Source of the DNA: Tubiluchus corallicola
Lineage: Eukaryota > Priapulida > Priapulimorpha > Priapulimorphida > Tubiluchidae
Direction of reading: 5' to 3'
DNA length: 64,000 nucleotides
Assembly: GCA_030141605.1 (NCBI GenBank)
Contig: JAQGDQ010000996.1
Span: 1-64,000, forward strand
The notes under the pieces are model-generated. The model ran no database searches, was not told the origin of the DNA, and saw only the letters and a list, made by a program, of their open reading frames with translations. Shown one piece after another: positions 1 through 12,035 of this stretch (positions within the stretch are counted from its first letter, which is position 1; each line of letters starts with the position of its first letter). The translations under genes and the position numbers were made by a program.

Positions 1-362
1 CACCTGTTGAAAGATGAAACGACCTTAATTTGTTTTTGTCTGGAACTCTGTACAGCAGATATTTCTCTTGGACTGTAGCAAGCGGGCGATCAGTAAATTA
101 GTGTGTACAATCGTGTAAGTGTACACCAGACTAAGCTACTCGATAGGAAAGTTGAAGTGCCTGAAAAGGGTGTTTTTTTAATTTTATCCAATTAACTTAC
201 CATAAATGTTTAAGCAAATAGAATGATTGGATAGCCGAGGTTCTCCTGAGTAGAACAGTACCTAATTTGTAATCATTTAGTTATGTCTGCACTCTCACAG
301 TAACAGAAAACTCATAGGTCTTATAAGACCTATTTTTAATGGTGCAACCCTGAAGGAATTAA
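1..362. mobile_element. TTAA-bounded interspersed element, right part (copy of the 30,503-31,243 element)
   Basis: Bases 19 to 362 align with 30,870-31,243: shared blocks include CACCAGACTAAGCTACTC, GTGCCTGAAAAGGGTG and a closing CCTGAAGGA(A/G)TTAA. The element ends at the TTAA at 359-362. The left part lies outside the window. It sits in the 3'-side intron of the RSRC2-like gene, so bases 1-362 hold no exon. Confidence 0.7.
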
Positions 363-763
363 TTAATTGACAAATAGCACTAAATTTTAATTTATCCACA
401 GCCGAATTTAGCAGGCCTAAAACTGTTCTGATAAGCACTTAATGCCACTAGTTATAATAACAAAATAGAAAAGTGATGATGCTAGATTAATTCAAATGAC
501 GTGATGTGCTAAAACAATAGTGCTTTGCTCAATAAGTTCACTTAATAATTAGAACTACTGTGGCGAGGCAGATATGCACAGAAATTATGCTGCTGATAAA
601 TGCTATCAGATGATTGAAAAAGCAGTTTATCTTACAACGAAGGATCATTCAATATGCTAGAGCTGCAGACATTACATAATATTACAAGAAGCCAGTTGCC
701 AAAAAGCAGCTAACGAATTTCACGCTACGTAATGCAACAAATGCTACACAGAATACAAAGTAC

Positions 764-3700
764 CTCGTCCTTCTTTTTTAATCCTGACCAAAGCAGCTTC
801 CTCTTCTGCATCTGTTCGGCGTACTTCAGCGGATTCACGGCGGCCGGATTGTAGTACTTTGGTAACTGAATTCCTGCAAGAATAATTAAAACGTAAGGCC
901 TTTAGACCTGTAGAGCGTATGCATAACTCAAGCTTGATGTTAACCAGCAAAAATAAGAAATGTAAGAAACCTACACTTGGTACTTCAAACTGTTCAGTGA
1001 ATTTTTGTGACTTCTCAAATGTCAGAAAGCGAAATGGCTCTGACGTTTGAAAAGAAAAAAAATATTCGGCCAATGACTATCGTGGTGACTTTTGCGACGA
1101 CAGTAAAACAAAAACGAGAGCTTTTCCTTCTGCCATAACTCTAAATTTATTCTTTTTTCGAAAGCGTAATATACATTTTTTCGGTTCCATATCAACTCAA
1201 CAACTTTAACTAGGTTAACTCCTCAAACCAGTTCCTACAGCTATACGTAAATTAATTCACTTTGGCTTCTTTACGGCGGGTGAATCATGAGGCCCAAATT
1301 TCATGACAATGGACATTTGAAAATAAAATAAATATTCAGCCAATAATATTTGAAGAAAAAAAATTATTCAGCCAATGACATTTGAAAATAAAAAATTATT
1401 CAGCCAATGACATTTGAAAATAAAAAACGCTATTCAGCAAATGACATTTGAAACTAAAAAAAGCTATTCAGCAAATGACATTTGAAACTAAAAAAAGCTA
1501 TTCAGCAAATGACATTTGATAATAAAAAACGCTATTCAGCAAATGACATTTGATAATAAAAAACGCTATTCAGCAAATGACATTTGAAACTAAAAAAAGC
1601 TATTCAGCAAATGACATTTGAAACTAAAAAAAGCTATTCAGCAAATGACATTTGAAACTAAAAAAAGCTATTCAGCAAATGACATTTGAAACTAAAAAAA
1701 GCTATTCAGCAAATGACATTTGAAACTAAAAAAAGCTATTCAGCAAATGACATTTGAAACTAAAAAAAGCTATTCAGCAAATGACATTTGAAACTAAAAA
1801 AAGGTATTCAGCAAATGACATTTGAAAATAAAAACCGCTATTCAGCAAATGACATTTGATAATAAAAAACGCTATTCAGCAAATGACATTTGAAACTAAA
1901 AAAAGCTATTCAGCAAATGACATTTGAAACTAAAAAAGCTATTCAGCAAATGACATTTGATAATAAAAAACGCTATTCAGCAAATGACATTTGAAACTAA
2001 AAAAAGCTATTCAGCAAATGACATTTGAAAATAAAAAACGCTATTCAGCAAATGACATTTGAAAATAAAAAACGCTATTCAGCAAATGACATTTGATAAT
2101 AAAAAACGCTATTCAGCAAATGACATTTGAAACTAAAAAAAGCTATTCAGCAAATGACATTTGAAACTAAAAAAAGCTATTCAGCAAATGACATTTGATA
2201 ATAAAAAACGCTATTCAGCAAATGACATTTGATAATAAAAAACGCTATTCAGCAAATGACATTTGAAACTAAAAAAAGCTATTCAGCAAATGACATTTGA
2301 AACTAAAAAAGCTATTCAGCAAATGACATTTGATAATAAAAAACGCTATTCAGCAAATGACATTTGAAACTAAAAAAAGCTATTCAGCAAATGACATTTG
2401 AAAATAAAAAACGCTATTCAGCAAATGACATTTGAAACTAAAAAACGCTATTCAGCAAATGACATTTGATAATAAAAAAAATTATTCAGCCAATGACATT
2501 TGAAAATAAAAAAAGCTATTCAGCAAATGACATTTGAAAATAAAAAACGCTATTCAGCAAATGACATTTGATAATAAAAAAAATTATTCAGCCAATGACA
2601 TTTGAAAATAAAAAACACTATTCAACAAATGATATTTGAAAATAAAAAAATATTCAGGCAATGATATTTGAAGAAAAAAAATTATCGAGCCAATGAAATT
2701 TGAAAATAAAAAAGCAAAAAGCTATTCAGCTAATAATTTTCTGCTACTGTTGCTCCAGGTTTTATGTCCAATGATTTGTCTCTTTCACAGCCTTTACTTG
2801 TTAGGCAGCATCTAATGAAGTATACGGCGATGGTTTTTCACCATGTATACATATGATGCTGTAAACAGAGTAATTTTCCACCAACCTGTCATTTCGACCA
2901 CCTTCTTGTGCATTTCCTCCATGGCAGCGGCAACCGTCTGATTCTGGCCCTCGGAGCTGCTGGCGAAGTTGAGCGGTAAGTCGCTCGGCTGCTCCCGTTG
3001 TAAATTGACTAAAACAAAAATGCAACTGTTATAATGCGTAGCTCAGTAAGCACGGGAGAGCAAGTGACCAGATCTAGTCTAAAATGACAAGCGATGAAAT
3101 GTGACAACTTACCTATGGCTTTATGTACATCTTGGGCGCTGCTAGTTTCTATGCCAAGCCGTTTGCATTTGTCCATCCTCTTCATCTCAAACTTGCTGTC
3201 TTTTTTAGCCTTCAAATCGGCGTCGCGCCTTCCGTCTCTAGAATACTGCGGCCGTCGGCCTCCATCGGGAGAGCGACTTCGTCTTCGATAGTATCCTCTG
3301 TCCCGCGATCGACTGAAACATCAATAAGTATCCAATGAGTTGAGACAATGATTGTGAAATCATTAGAAACGTGAAAATGTTTTATTTTGCATTTTAAGAC
3401 AATAGCAAGGATAATAGATGACTTGAAGTGAGCTATTAAAGTTGTTCTCCAAAAGCTAGTCCAAGTTTAGTTTAGATGATGCAAATCCAAGTTGGGTCTC
3501 CGAGGGAAGTTTCAAGTCTTCCTATACATAAGCCCTAATTGTAGGTTACTTAGATTAAGCATTTTACAAGCTGTACTTCAACGTAGGTGCATTAATGCAG
3601 TAGGCCACTTAATAGGCTCACGGTTAATAGACTCAATCACTTGATTGTCTCAAAAACGTGTGGTACGGGCCGCTTTTATTCAAATATATATAAAAACTGT

Positions 3701-6700
3701 TGGTAATTGACTCAAATAGCTTTGCATAATTGACTCAATATTTTTGCATTTGCATTATTTCACATGTTTCAATAAGACGCTTTCCTGTGACTAATAAGGT
3801 TTTATCAGGGATGAGAATGACAAATTGCAAAAAGAACTCTGAAAAAGGCTTGGGTTTGGGGGCCGCGTAGGCCATAAAGAGCCTCTAAGTGGACTTAAAA
3901 TATCAATAACCTTGTTTCGTGCATGATTTAAAATACCCAACTATCATGCCTTGTCATTAACGATAAACACATGAAACTGACATTCAGTGCTCTAAGTTTC
4001 ATACCTGCGACGTCTTGACGACGAATAAATTCGATCACGCGATGAGCGCCTTCTCTCACGCGACCTTGACCTGCGACCTCGAGACCTCGATCGCCTTCTA
4101 TCGCGTGACCGTGAACGCCTCCTCTCGCGAGAACTTCGTCTTTTCCTGTCACGAGACTTCGAACGTTTCCGGTCACGCGATGTGGAGCGCTTTCTGTCGC
4201 GAGATCGTGACCGCTTCCTCTGTGGTGATTTAGACTCCTCTTTGTCCGACAACACAGAAGTTTTCTCTTTCTCATCATCCAGCACGGACTTTCGCCTTAG
4301 ATCTTCAGATTTTGTGTCAAACGACTCATCTTTTTTGTTGTCTTTGGTTGTCTTAGCAACATCTTCTAGTGAAGTATCCGGAGATGGTTTTTCAGAAGAG
4401 ACAGATCTCTTGTCTCTTGAAATCAATGACTGATCATCTGTTGAAGCTGATTTTCTTGACTTCAGAGACGCAGGTCTCTGTGTCTCTTCTGACAGTCGGC
4501 TAGGAGCTGGAGACGAGTCGCGTTTTCGCCCGGTTGACCTGGACCGTCTTCGATCTCGACCTCTCCTCTCACGTTCTCGAGAGCGAGATCTCCTTTCACG
4601 AGACCTTGATCTTCGGCGACGCTTAGGAGAACGAGAGCGAGAACAGCGTCTAGGCGACCTCGACCGTTTTCTTTTCGGCGATTTTGAACTCTGTCTTTCA
4701 TTTTGTTTCAACGTTTCATCTGGTTTTGATGGTCTTCTCTCTCGGGAATGGGACCGGCGCCTATCCTCTTTTGGTTTTGGTTCTTCTGGTGTACCAACTA
4801 GCACATCAGGGAATACCTAAAGCAAAATAAAGACCAGTCAGTCTCGTTGGAGGTGGTGGTGACAAGCCACAGGCATAGCAGTGTCGAGTTTTTTTGATAG
4901 TTTACTGCTGTGTTTACTTGTCATGAAGACAGATTCATTTTTTTAGAATTCTGCCTACCCAATGTCTATAATAGATGTAACGGGTATGTGACAATGATGA
5001 TAAAATAAAGTAAAGTGTTTTATGAACTTTGTCTGATGCCAAAACAAATTAAGATACCCTGAAGCAAAATGACAGCTTCGTGGAGCTACTATCGGAGTTA
5101 GAAAATGCAAGTTTTTACAATTGTAGTACTAGTTTATGGACGAAAAAGTGGGTAAGGAGTTACAAAATTAAATTTTTAGTGTTTTTTGAACAGTTTCTTG
5201 TCAATTTGATGCTAGAATATAAAAGTCCAAGATATAAAGCGCTGGTTTTTATAAAATACGGAAAATTGACATTCGACCAAATTTTTGGGTCATTCAACGT
5301 TGAAGCACCGTAACGTAGTTTTAACTATGCCGATTTATGGACGGTTTTGGTATGCCAGCACACAACCATTTTTTTAAACAGCTACCTGTTCTTGTGGTGG
5401 AACAGATGGCTCTTCTGGCGAGTGTTCCGGTGAAGCGGATTTGCTACTTGAACTACTGCTACTTCCTGAATCGTGGAATTTTCCTGTAGTATCTGAAAAA
5501 TAGGTTAAAAAAATCCAAGTCAGATTTCCTTCTCAAATAATTACACGTGTACTGATTTCATGATTACAAATGCTCTCCTAAAAGACTAAAATTACATGTT
5601 TTTACTAAGAAATGGTAATGTCCTAGGTAAAACTTAGTCAAACTGTTAGAACCATTTTAAACAAATGTGAAAAAATCTTTTTTAAAACTCTGTTAGTTGA
5701 ATCATGTAATAAAATTACTTAAGTTGTTCTTGTAACAAAATGATAAAGAAACTACTGCAACATTGTTTTTGTTATTAAAGGAAAGGACAAGAGAATTCCG
5801 AGTTTGTTTTACTGCTATCACTTAAATTTTAGAAATTTAACAAAGAAATTTGCAAAAAACCTGTCTATGGAGCCTGATTATAATGCTACCGCTGCATAGA
5901 AATTTTCAGGTGTGGTGGCAACTGCCATTCACTTATAAATGATGATGTAGCTGGTGGCTTCACGAGCACATCATGGCTTCTTGTGAGCGTGCAGCAGTTT
6001 AAATAAATCAAACTTCTGCACCTTGCCTAGTATTCACGCAAAAACTAAGCCGTTCTTATCCTTTGACACAAACTGGCAGTGTGCAGCTTTTCTTTACTTT
6101 ACAAATTATAGCATTGGAGGAAAAAGGATTGTCAAAATGGAGGCGCCCAAGAAAAAAATAATCTGGACTTTAAAGTGATTTTACTAATTACGCAAGATGC
6201 TTATCAGTTATCACACTTTTATTACTAAATCTTTCTAATATTTTTCGCAAACATTAAAATAGGATTAACTACCTAGAACTCTTGGCCTTTCCTTTAAGCA
6301 AAAATTCACATAATAAAATTTACATGATTTGACTTATTTATTAAAATTTGGAAATTTTACAAAAAGTAGCAATATTTTAAGGTTTGCTGATTGCTAACGT
6401 AGTTAATTTCAGCCCTACTGCTTACGAAAGTTATTATTTTGATTTTCATCATGAATTTTTAACAAAATCATATTCTGACCCAAAAGGTTCAAATGTTCAT
6501 GACCATCTAATAACACGGTAATGAATTTATAAGTAACTTATACTAACAACTAAACATCATTAATTGTACGCACCGTAGCTATTCATATTACCTTGTCCAT
6601 GTAGAGATGACAAGCTACTAACCTGCGTCAGTTATGCTGCAAACCAGGCAGTCAGCCCTTCAGCTTGAGTGTCCCTCATGTGTCTCGTAGGTAGAGTTTC

Positions 6701-7192
6701 AATTTTATATATGTATATATAAAAAGTAGTGTCATTCTATGGTCTTGAGTAATCTATACGGGGCGGGGGTTACATAATTAAGTAAAGCCAGCAGTACTTA
6801 GTAGTGTCTACATAAGCTAATCTCAGTACGAGCATGAGGGCTAAGTTTACAATGTTTATCGATGAGAATGAATAGCAAATAATAAACAACAATTGTTCTA
6901 CATTTATAAACAACATCAACTAGTGCATTTAACAATTGTGCAAATGTCTGTCTGGCTGTTTACTTTAAAATCAGTGCCACTATGTCCCACAGCCTCCCGC
7001 CCCCCTTCAATCTACTGACTCACCACGATCCGGGGAGCTGTCCATGGACATGGATCTGGAACCAGAGCTCTGACGATCAGCAGCCTTGCGATCGCCTCCC
7101 GTTTCGCTCCCGTCTAAAGAGAGGCCGATTGATTTTTCAAAGCTCTCCCATTCTGCATTAAGATCTCTGTTTATGCCAGTCGGAGATGGCGA
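764..7192 (-). CDS. RSRC2: RSRC2-like arginine/serine-rich coiled-coil protein (partial, 3' end outside window)
   Basis: Spliced minus-strand gene. Exons in transcript order are 7024-7192, 5386-5492, 4005-4816, 3113-3312, 2886-3008 and 764-873; all have GT-AG borders and compatible phases, giving 507 codons with no stop. The exon at 4005-4816 encodes a long RS domain of SRSR/RSRERRR runs, as in nuclear splicing-associated SR proteins. The last two exons join into a conserved C-terminal block containing YYNPAAVNPLKYAEQMQKRK then LLW, which closely matches the C-terminal region of RSRC2 as I remember it; this is the main ground for the name. The exon at 2886-3008 encodes a helical stretch (AAAMEEMHKKVVEMTG). 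The remaining C-terminal exon(s) must lie before base 1. The true start is not identified and may lie upstream of 7192. A nuclear role in RNA processing is inferred from the family. Confidence 0.8.
1302..2735. repeat. Minisatellite of 33/34-bp units (~40 copies) in an RSRC2 intron
   Basis: About forty head-to-tail units share the core ATTCAGCAAATGACATTTG followed by a variable A-rich linker. The three main linkers are AACTAAAAAAAGC (A), ATAATAAAAAACGC (B) and AAATAAAAAACGC (C). A few units are 33 bp. Units at both edges are more diverged (CAGCCAATGA instead of CAGCAAATGA), as expected when unequal exchange homogenises the centre. A lone related unit sits at about 1042-1075. No coding content. 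Confidence 0.95.
3598..3760. mobile_element. Fragment of the CAGTAGG-type inverted-repeat element
   Basis: Starts with CAGTAGGCCACTTAATAG and continues with blocks such as GGGCCGCTTTTATTC and AATTGACTCAA that are the reverse complement of the right end of the element at 39,766-40,695. The distal end is not recognisable. It lies in the RSRC2 intron between exons 3113-3312 and 4005-4816. Confidence 0.6.
4848..5010. repeat. Interspersed repeat, copy also at 20,090-20,235
   Basis: Shares ordered blocks with the second copy: GTGGT(G)..GACAAG.CCAC.GGCATAGCAGT, TGCAGTGT-like TGTTTACT, TTCTGCCT and ACAATAGA-like stretches. No coding capacity. It lies in the intron before RSRC2 exon 4005-4816. Confidence 0.55.
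5061..5385. repeat. Interspersed repeat, copy also at 18,333-18,650
   Basis: Aligns over its full length with the copy at 18,333-18,650. Conserved blocks include GAAGCAAAATGACAGCTTC, GTACTAGTTT, TATAAAAGTCCAA and CGTAGTTTTAACTAT. Apparent reading frames differ between copies, so it is not coding. It abuts the splice donor of the exon at 5386-5492. Confidence 0.75.
5775..6297. mobile_element. Non-autonomous TTAA-bounded inverted-repeat element (complete)
   Basis: Begins TTAAAGGAAAGGACAAGAG and ends with the inverse CTCTTGG-type sequence CCTTTCCTTTAA, so about 20 bp of terminal inverted repeat lies between two TTAA tetramers. TTAA target sites are typical of piggyBac-type transposons. There is no transposase, so it is MITE-like. 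Related copies or parts occur at 16,367, 20,814, 25,540-26,099 and 48,903-50,371. Confidence 0.7.
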
Positions 7193-8036
7193 CTAAAACA
7201 AAACCAGAATCAATCAATACAAACACATACATTTTAACACAGCTTGGAACTAACACGAAAAAACACGTAACTCAGACTAAACTTACAGCAGAATGGACAA
7301 ACGTTCTCTTTTGACAATTCTCTTTCGAGATGCGCACGTTTGGTTTAAACAAAATTTATTGAAGGTGTAACATATAGGCTTGAAACAAACAGTTTTACAA
7401 CTGATACATGTTCTCCTCTAGTGGGAGCAAAACGCTAGACAGATGCAGAACAATGGTGACCACAACGTACAAAAAATGTTGCAATAAATATGAACATTAC
7501 TATGTAACAAGAGTAACAAAGCTAATACTATTTAAAGTACTTGGTGTTTGAAATAAGACTTCACTAAAACAAAAATTTGAGTGTTCACAAAATCATCCAG
7601 GGTATAGTTTTCGTGTGGGAACAAACATACAAGTTCATTTGATGCAAGACTGTAAACATTGATGTTAAAAGCTGACAAAAGAGTGCAGAGATTTGTAAAT
7701 AAGTCGTGTCTGGCCTGGTGGTAAAGAGGGCAGCTAATTAAGTTTAAGATGCACGTCTAAAATTTGGCTGTATTAACGTTTCATACCATTTCACGAAATA
7801 ACATTTCAAAATGCAAAGTTGTAAAATAATCCAAATTCCATTAAGCAGCGCATACTCTACTTCTTGTTTTAAAATCGCACATCAAAGTTGTATAACTATG
7901 TAGTTAGTTATAGTTCTAGTAGGCGATAAAATGCTAAATAAAATGTTAAATAACGTAAAACAACTTGGATAGCTAAGATAAATAAAGATGTTCAACAATT
8001 TCAACCAAATCTATATTTAGGAATAGAAGAACTTAC

Positions 8037-8095
8037 GCTGGTCACTGCAGATAGAAGTGGGTGGAATGTTCTGATAAAGGTTGATGCATCAATGC
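8037..8095 (-). CDS. Candidate upstream coding exon of the RSRC2-like gene
   Basis: A 59-bp open stretch on the minus strand is preceded by a pyrimidine-rich tract ending in TTGTAG and followed by the donor GTAAGT. It reads IDASTFIRTFHPLLSAVTS and ends in phase 0, which fits the phase-0 start of the exon at 7024-7192. I do not recognise the peptide, so it could instead be a chance exon-like segment or a lineage-specific N-terminus. It needs one more base from a still earlier exon, which I could not find. Confidence 0.4.
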
Positions 8096-8889
8096 CTACA
8101 ATAGGTGGAATGAGACTTTGAAGAAGGCAAAAAAATCTTCAAAGCAGCATCATCTCATTTATCTATTTACCTGTCTTGTGGAGCATAAATATCTTCATTC
8201 GACCTTGCTTTGTACTACTTCCATAAATTTCTATCTCTTCCTACACTCTCAGTAAGACGGCAATTTTTCAAATGAACGACTTATTGTAAGTTTAACCATA
8301 TGTCCTTTCTAGCTGTAGTAGCTGTCACTTTTTAACAGTTTTTTACCAATAGAAATACCGAGTCAACTAGTACACAAAGTATGGCTTTGGGAAGTATGTT
8401 TTTACTATAGAAAATCTGTCGGCTTTCGTCAATTCGGCTTGCATCAATGTTCTGGTAGAGTTAATGCAACATTATCAGCTTGAGTTTGGGGGAGATGGAG
8501 ACATTTACCCAGCCAATCTAGAACCTATAGTTGCCCAATGACTGATGACGAACAAGACGAGGACCATGTACTCTGTGTGGGTCCTATAACTGCTCATCTT
8601 AGACAGCAACCTAGCGAATTTCGGATATAGACACGTCATCGCTAACATCTATATTTGCATGTAGTGACACTTCTAAACAATTTGAATATGTACATAAATG
8701 TTTGTTATTATTTCCCAGAATGCCTATGCATAGTTAGACATAAGGAAACCATTTTGCATTACCATTGCTGCCTACAATACTACTTGCATTTCATTTTGCT
8801 AAAAGTTTTTTTTAACATGCACCCAATTTGTATTTACGTGACGTCACTGCCTTGTTATGGATGAACTTCTTCCACCTACCCTGAAATTT

Positions 8890-9320
8890 CAGGGTTGCCA
8901 CAAAATTTTAAAATAAATTTCCCTGACTTTTCCATTTTCCATGACCAAGATAAGCAGAAATTCTATTAACCAATATACGTATTTAAACATTTTTGTGTAT
9001 GAACGTTCATGTATATACTGATATATAATGTGTCGGCTAATGAAACTGCACTGATCACATTAAACAAACTTTCTTAATCCAATCATTGTTTTTGGAACAG
9101 AAGCCGAAACTTGGAGCCTGCTGTAGCAAAATTTCATTTGAACACGAATCGCTGAAAAATATTTTTGGAAAAATATTGGTTCACGGTGATTATTTTTGCA
9201 AGCCTTTCCGATTTCCCCCATTTTGACTTTTCGCCCCATTTTCATCTTTTTCCCTGACTTTCCCATGGCTTTCCAGGATATCCTGTATTTCCAGGATTTT
9301 CCCTGAAAGTGGGAACCCTG
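8890..9320. mobile_element. hAT-like non-autonomous element
   Basis: Bounded by CAGGGTTGCCAC on the left and GTGGGAACCCTG on the right, an imperfect inverted repeat with the CAGGG start common in hAT transposons. Internal blocks such as CCCTGACTTT and CCAGGATTTTCCCTG also recur in inverted orientation. No transposase is encoded. A clean 8-bp duplication is not seen; the flanks share only AATTT. Confidence 0.55.
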
Positions 9321-9384
9321 AATTTGTAACCTCATTATAATTTTGTTGGCCAATAAATTACACACATACATACATCATCAATTC

Positions 9385-10861
9385 GGCGTGCATCAATGCT
9401 ACCGTAGAGTTAATGCTGCGTTAACAAGTGTCAAACTATCACGTTAATACTGCGTTAACCGTGTGTCAAACTAACGCTTTAATGCTTCGTTAACAAGAGT
9501 CAAACTAACACTTTAATGCTGTGTTAACAACTATCAAACTATCACTTTAATGCTGCGTTAACAAGTGTCAAACTATCACTTTAATGCTGCGTTAACAAGT
9601 GTCAAATTATCACTTTAATGCTGCGTTAACAAGTGTCAAATTATCACTTTAATGCTGTGTTAACAAGTGTTAAACTATCACTTTAATGCTGTGTTAACAA
9701 GAATTAAACTATCACTTTAATGCTGCGTTAACAAGTGTCAAACTATGACTTTAATGCAGCATTAACCGTGTGTCAAACTAACACTTTAATGCTTCGTTAA
9801 CAAGTGTCAAACTAACACTTTAATGCTGCGTTAACAAGTGTCAAACTATCACGTTAACAAGTGCCAAACTATCACTTTAATGCTGTGCGTTAACAAGTGT
9901 CAAACTATCACTTTAATGCTGCGTTAACAAGTGTCAAACTATCACTTTAATGCTGCGTTAACAAGTGTCAAACTATCACTTTAATGCTGCGTTAATACGT
10001 ATCAAACTATTACTTTAATGCTGTATTAATGTGTCAAACTATCACTTCAATGCTGCATGTTGGGTGATGAGTAGGGCACTAGCCGAAGTAGGACAATTGG
10101 CGTACATGGGCTAACCCAAGTAGGACACGTCATACATGTGCTAGCCCAGTAGGACACTAGAGACAGCTCACGAATTGAGTCATACTGGCTGCATCTGATG
10201 TCTTTGTTTATTTAATAATAATAACCGAAAACATCAAAACACGTTGAATAATTTATTATACATCTGACAAAATAAAACAATCTTATTCTGAGCTAGCAGA
10301 ACGACTAATATTAAATCTGGTTTCAATATTAATCTTTTTGAAGTGAAATAAGCCCGCTTTTAGGCGATTCCAACACTTGCATAACAAGGTTTCGTAATCT
10401 TTTATTTTGTCTTGTTTCACTACCTCTTGGACAAATAATTGCTTTCTACTAAGTAAACGGGCTAGCGAGCTATGTTCCCTACATAGTTCTCTCTTTAAAG
10501 CATTAGAAACTTAGCTTAATGTTATGATGATATTAATGGAGCTAATAATAATGATGATATTATTGTAAAAAATACATTTGTAAATTGTCAAGGACTATCC
10601 ATCATTATTATGGAGTTCTTTTTTTCAAAAACAAATTTAGTTTATTTATTAGGTCATAATTCTCGATTCTTGACAGAAATCGCCAGTGCCCTAATTGGAC
10701 TGCCTATGTATGACACTGCTTTTATGCAAATTTAGCACATACGCTTTAGCGGATGTGTCCTACTTTGGCTAGTGGCATATGCCGCACCCTAGACTACATT
10801 AACATGTGTCAATCACTTTAGTGCTGCATTAACATGTGTCAAACTATCACTGTGTGAGAAG
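9385..10861. repeat. Second 34-bp minisatellite, interrupted by an insertion
   Basis: About twenty units of CACTTTAATGCTGCGTTAAC plus AAGTGTCAAACTAT run from 9385 to 10,061; about two more units continue at 10,790-10,861. The interruption is the inverted-repeat element at 10,062-10,789. A unit-like fragment also occurs at about 8,437-8,465. No coding content. Confidence 0.9.
10062..10789. mobile_element. Inverted-repeat DNA element inserted in the minisatellite
   Basis: Left end GGGTGATGAGTAGGGCACTA and right end, read inverted, GGGTGCGGCATATGCCACTA both continue into AGCC(G/A)AAGTAGGAC, giving an imperfect 33-bp terminal inverted repeat with no length change. Sub-terminal AGTAGGACAC motifs repeat several times. 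No open reading frame for a transposase is present, so it is a MITE-type element of unknown superfamily. Confidence 0.7.
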
Positions 10862-12017
10862 CTTTAGTTCGTTTTATCAAGGATGTCACAGCTACATTTT
10901 CACAAAAATACCTAAGAATACAGAACAATATAATATATTTACGATACATAATTAATAATGATGTCTGATATTTCAGTGGCATAGTAAACTTATCAGAATA
11001 AAAATTTCAAATAAAAAACAATGATATCGCATTGTAACTTCCAAACGCTCGAAAAACGCTAGACTACCGGAGAGATAGTCTCGGACGATCCGCATGCTGA
11101 GAATTACAGTACAGCACTACTCTAGTGATAGTGGGTATTCGTACTCGTAGTACTAGTAGAGTTTTCAAAGGCGCATTGTCAGGTACATAGATAAAAGTAC
11201 AATTACCAAAATCCTAGATTACCTCTACTAACGATATATAAAAAAACAGATGTTTTTCTTACATTTTGGTTTTCAGTTTTTTCGACGTAATTTTCCAGCA
11301 TATCCTCCATGGCGATATAGAAAACGTCACTTGCAAGATGGACAAACATGAGACCTGCGGAATAGGTTATCCAGTAAAAACGAGTCATTATTTCAAAACA
11401 GTGTCCGACACTAATTAGAGACAATGTTTGCTCATATCTATGGCCTGTATCACAAAATTTATGTTAGATGGTATCAGTTAAAAAAAATTAAAAGCTATTT
11501 AACAAATCAGTGAATTTTTCCTTTTCTTTTCTCGTAGTTTTTTCTCATATCATGTACTAACCCATAACTCTAAACCTATGCTTATTTCTGTTCCACCTCT
11601 CAAGTGTCCATCAAGCTAGGCTTCATAGGTACTTGTAACACAATAATTATGTTTTACTGTAATTTTCTTTTGAACATTTACATTATTTTATATTGTCACT
11701 TTGATTTTGGTATGTGTTGTGGAATAAATGATTCTTGAACAATACTAGTTAATTTAGTCTTCACTGGGAATTCATATTCTGCAGCAAATTGCAAATTATC
11801 CTCCATGAACACTCAATTATTGATGAAAACAGGTATACAAGCTAAATAAAATTTAGAATAATGTATTCGTTTGCCTTCAAAATAAACACAGAAAACTACA
11901 ATTATAAGAATATTCTCCAATGTTTAAAGAAGGATTGATGAAATTATGAATCTTCAAATGAAATAAATACATAATTCAAATAGAAGGAAAACAGCATATT
12001 AGTGTAACAAAATATAA
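10862..12017. other. Intergenic sequence between RSRC2 and C2orf69 homologues
   Basis: AT-rich sequence with scattered short reading frames only. I see no conserved protein, RNA gene or repeat I can name. Confidence 0.5.
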
Positions 12018-12023
12018 TTTATT
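12018..12023 (-). terminator. Poly(A) signal of the C2orf69 homologue
   Basis: AATAAA on the minus strand, about 12 bases beyond the TGA stop of the gene ending at 12,036. The very short 3' UTR is inferred. Confidence 0.5.
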
Positions 12024-12035
12024 TATAACAGTAAG

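Noticed and set aside
1-20. Possible splice acceptor TTTCAACAG (minus strand) for the next RSRC2 exon.
   Set aside because: The sequence lies inside the TTAA-bounded repeat that also occurs at 30,503-31,243, so it is transposon sequence rather than an exon border.
1302-2735. CRISPR-like repeat array.
   Set aside because: Units are contiguous with no unique spacers and the genome is eukaryotic; it is a minisatellite.
3928-4701. Additional reading frames over the RS-rich exon on both strands.
   Set aside because: They are shadows of the arginine/serine codon repeats; only the frame that joins neighbouring exons in phase is real.
11203-11424. 73-codon hydrophobic frame on the minus strand.
   Set aside because: No family match, no splice partners and AT-rich composition; likely chance.
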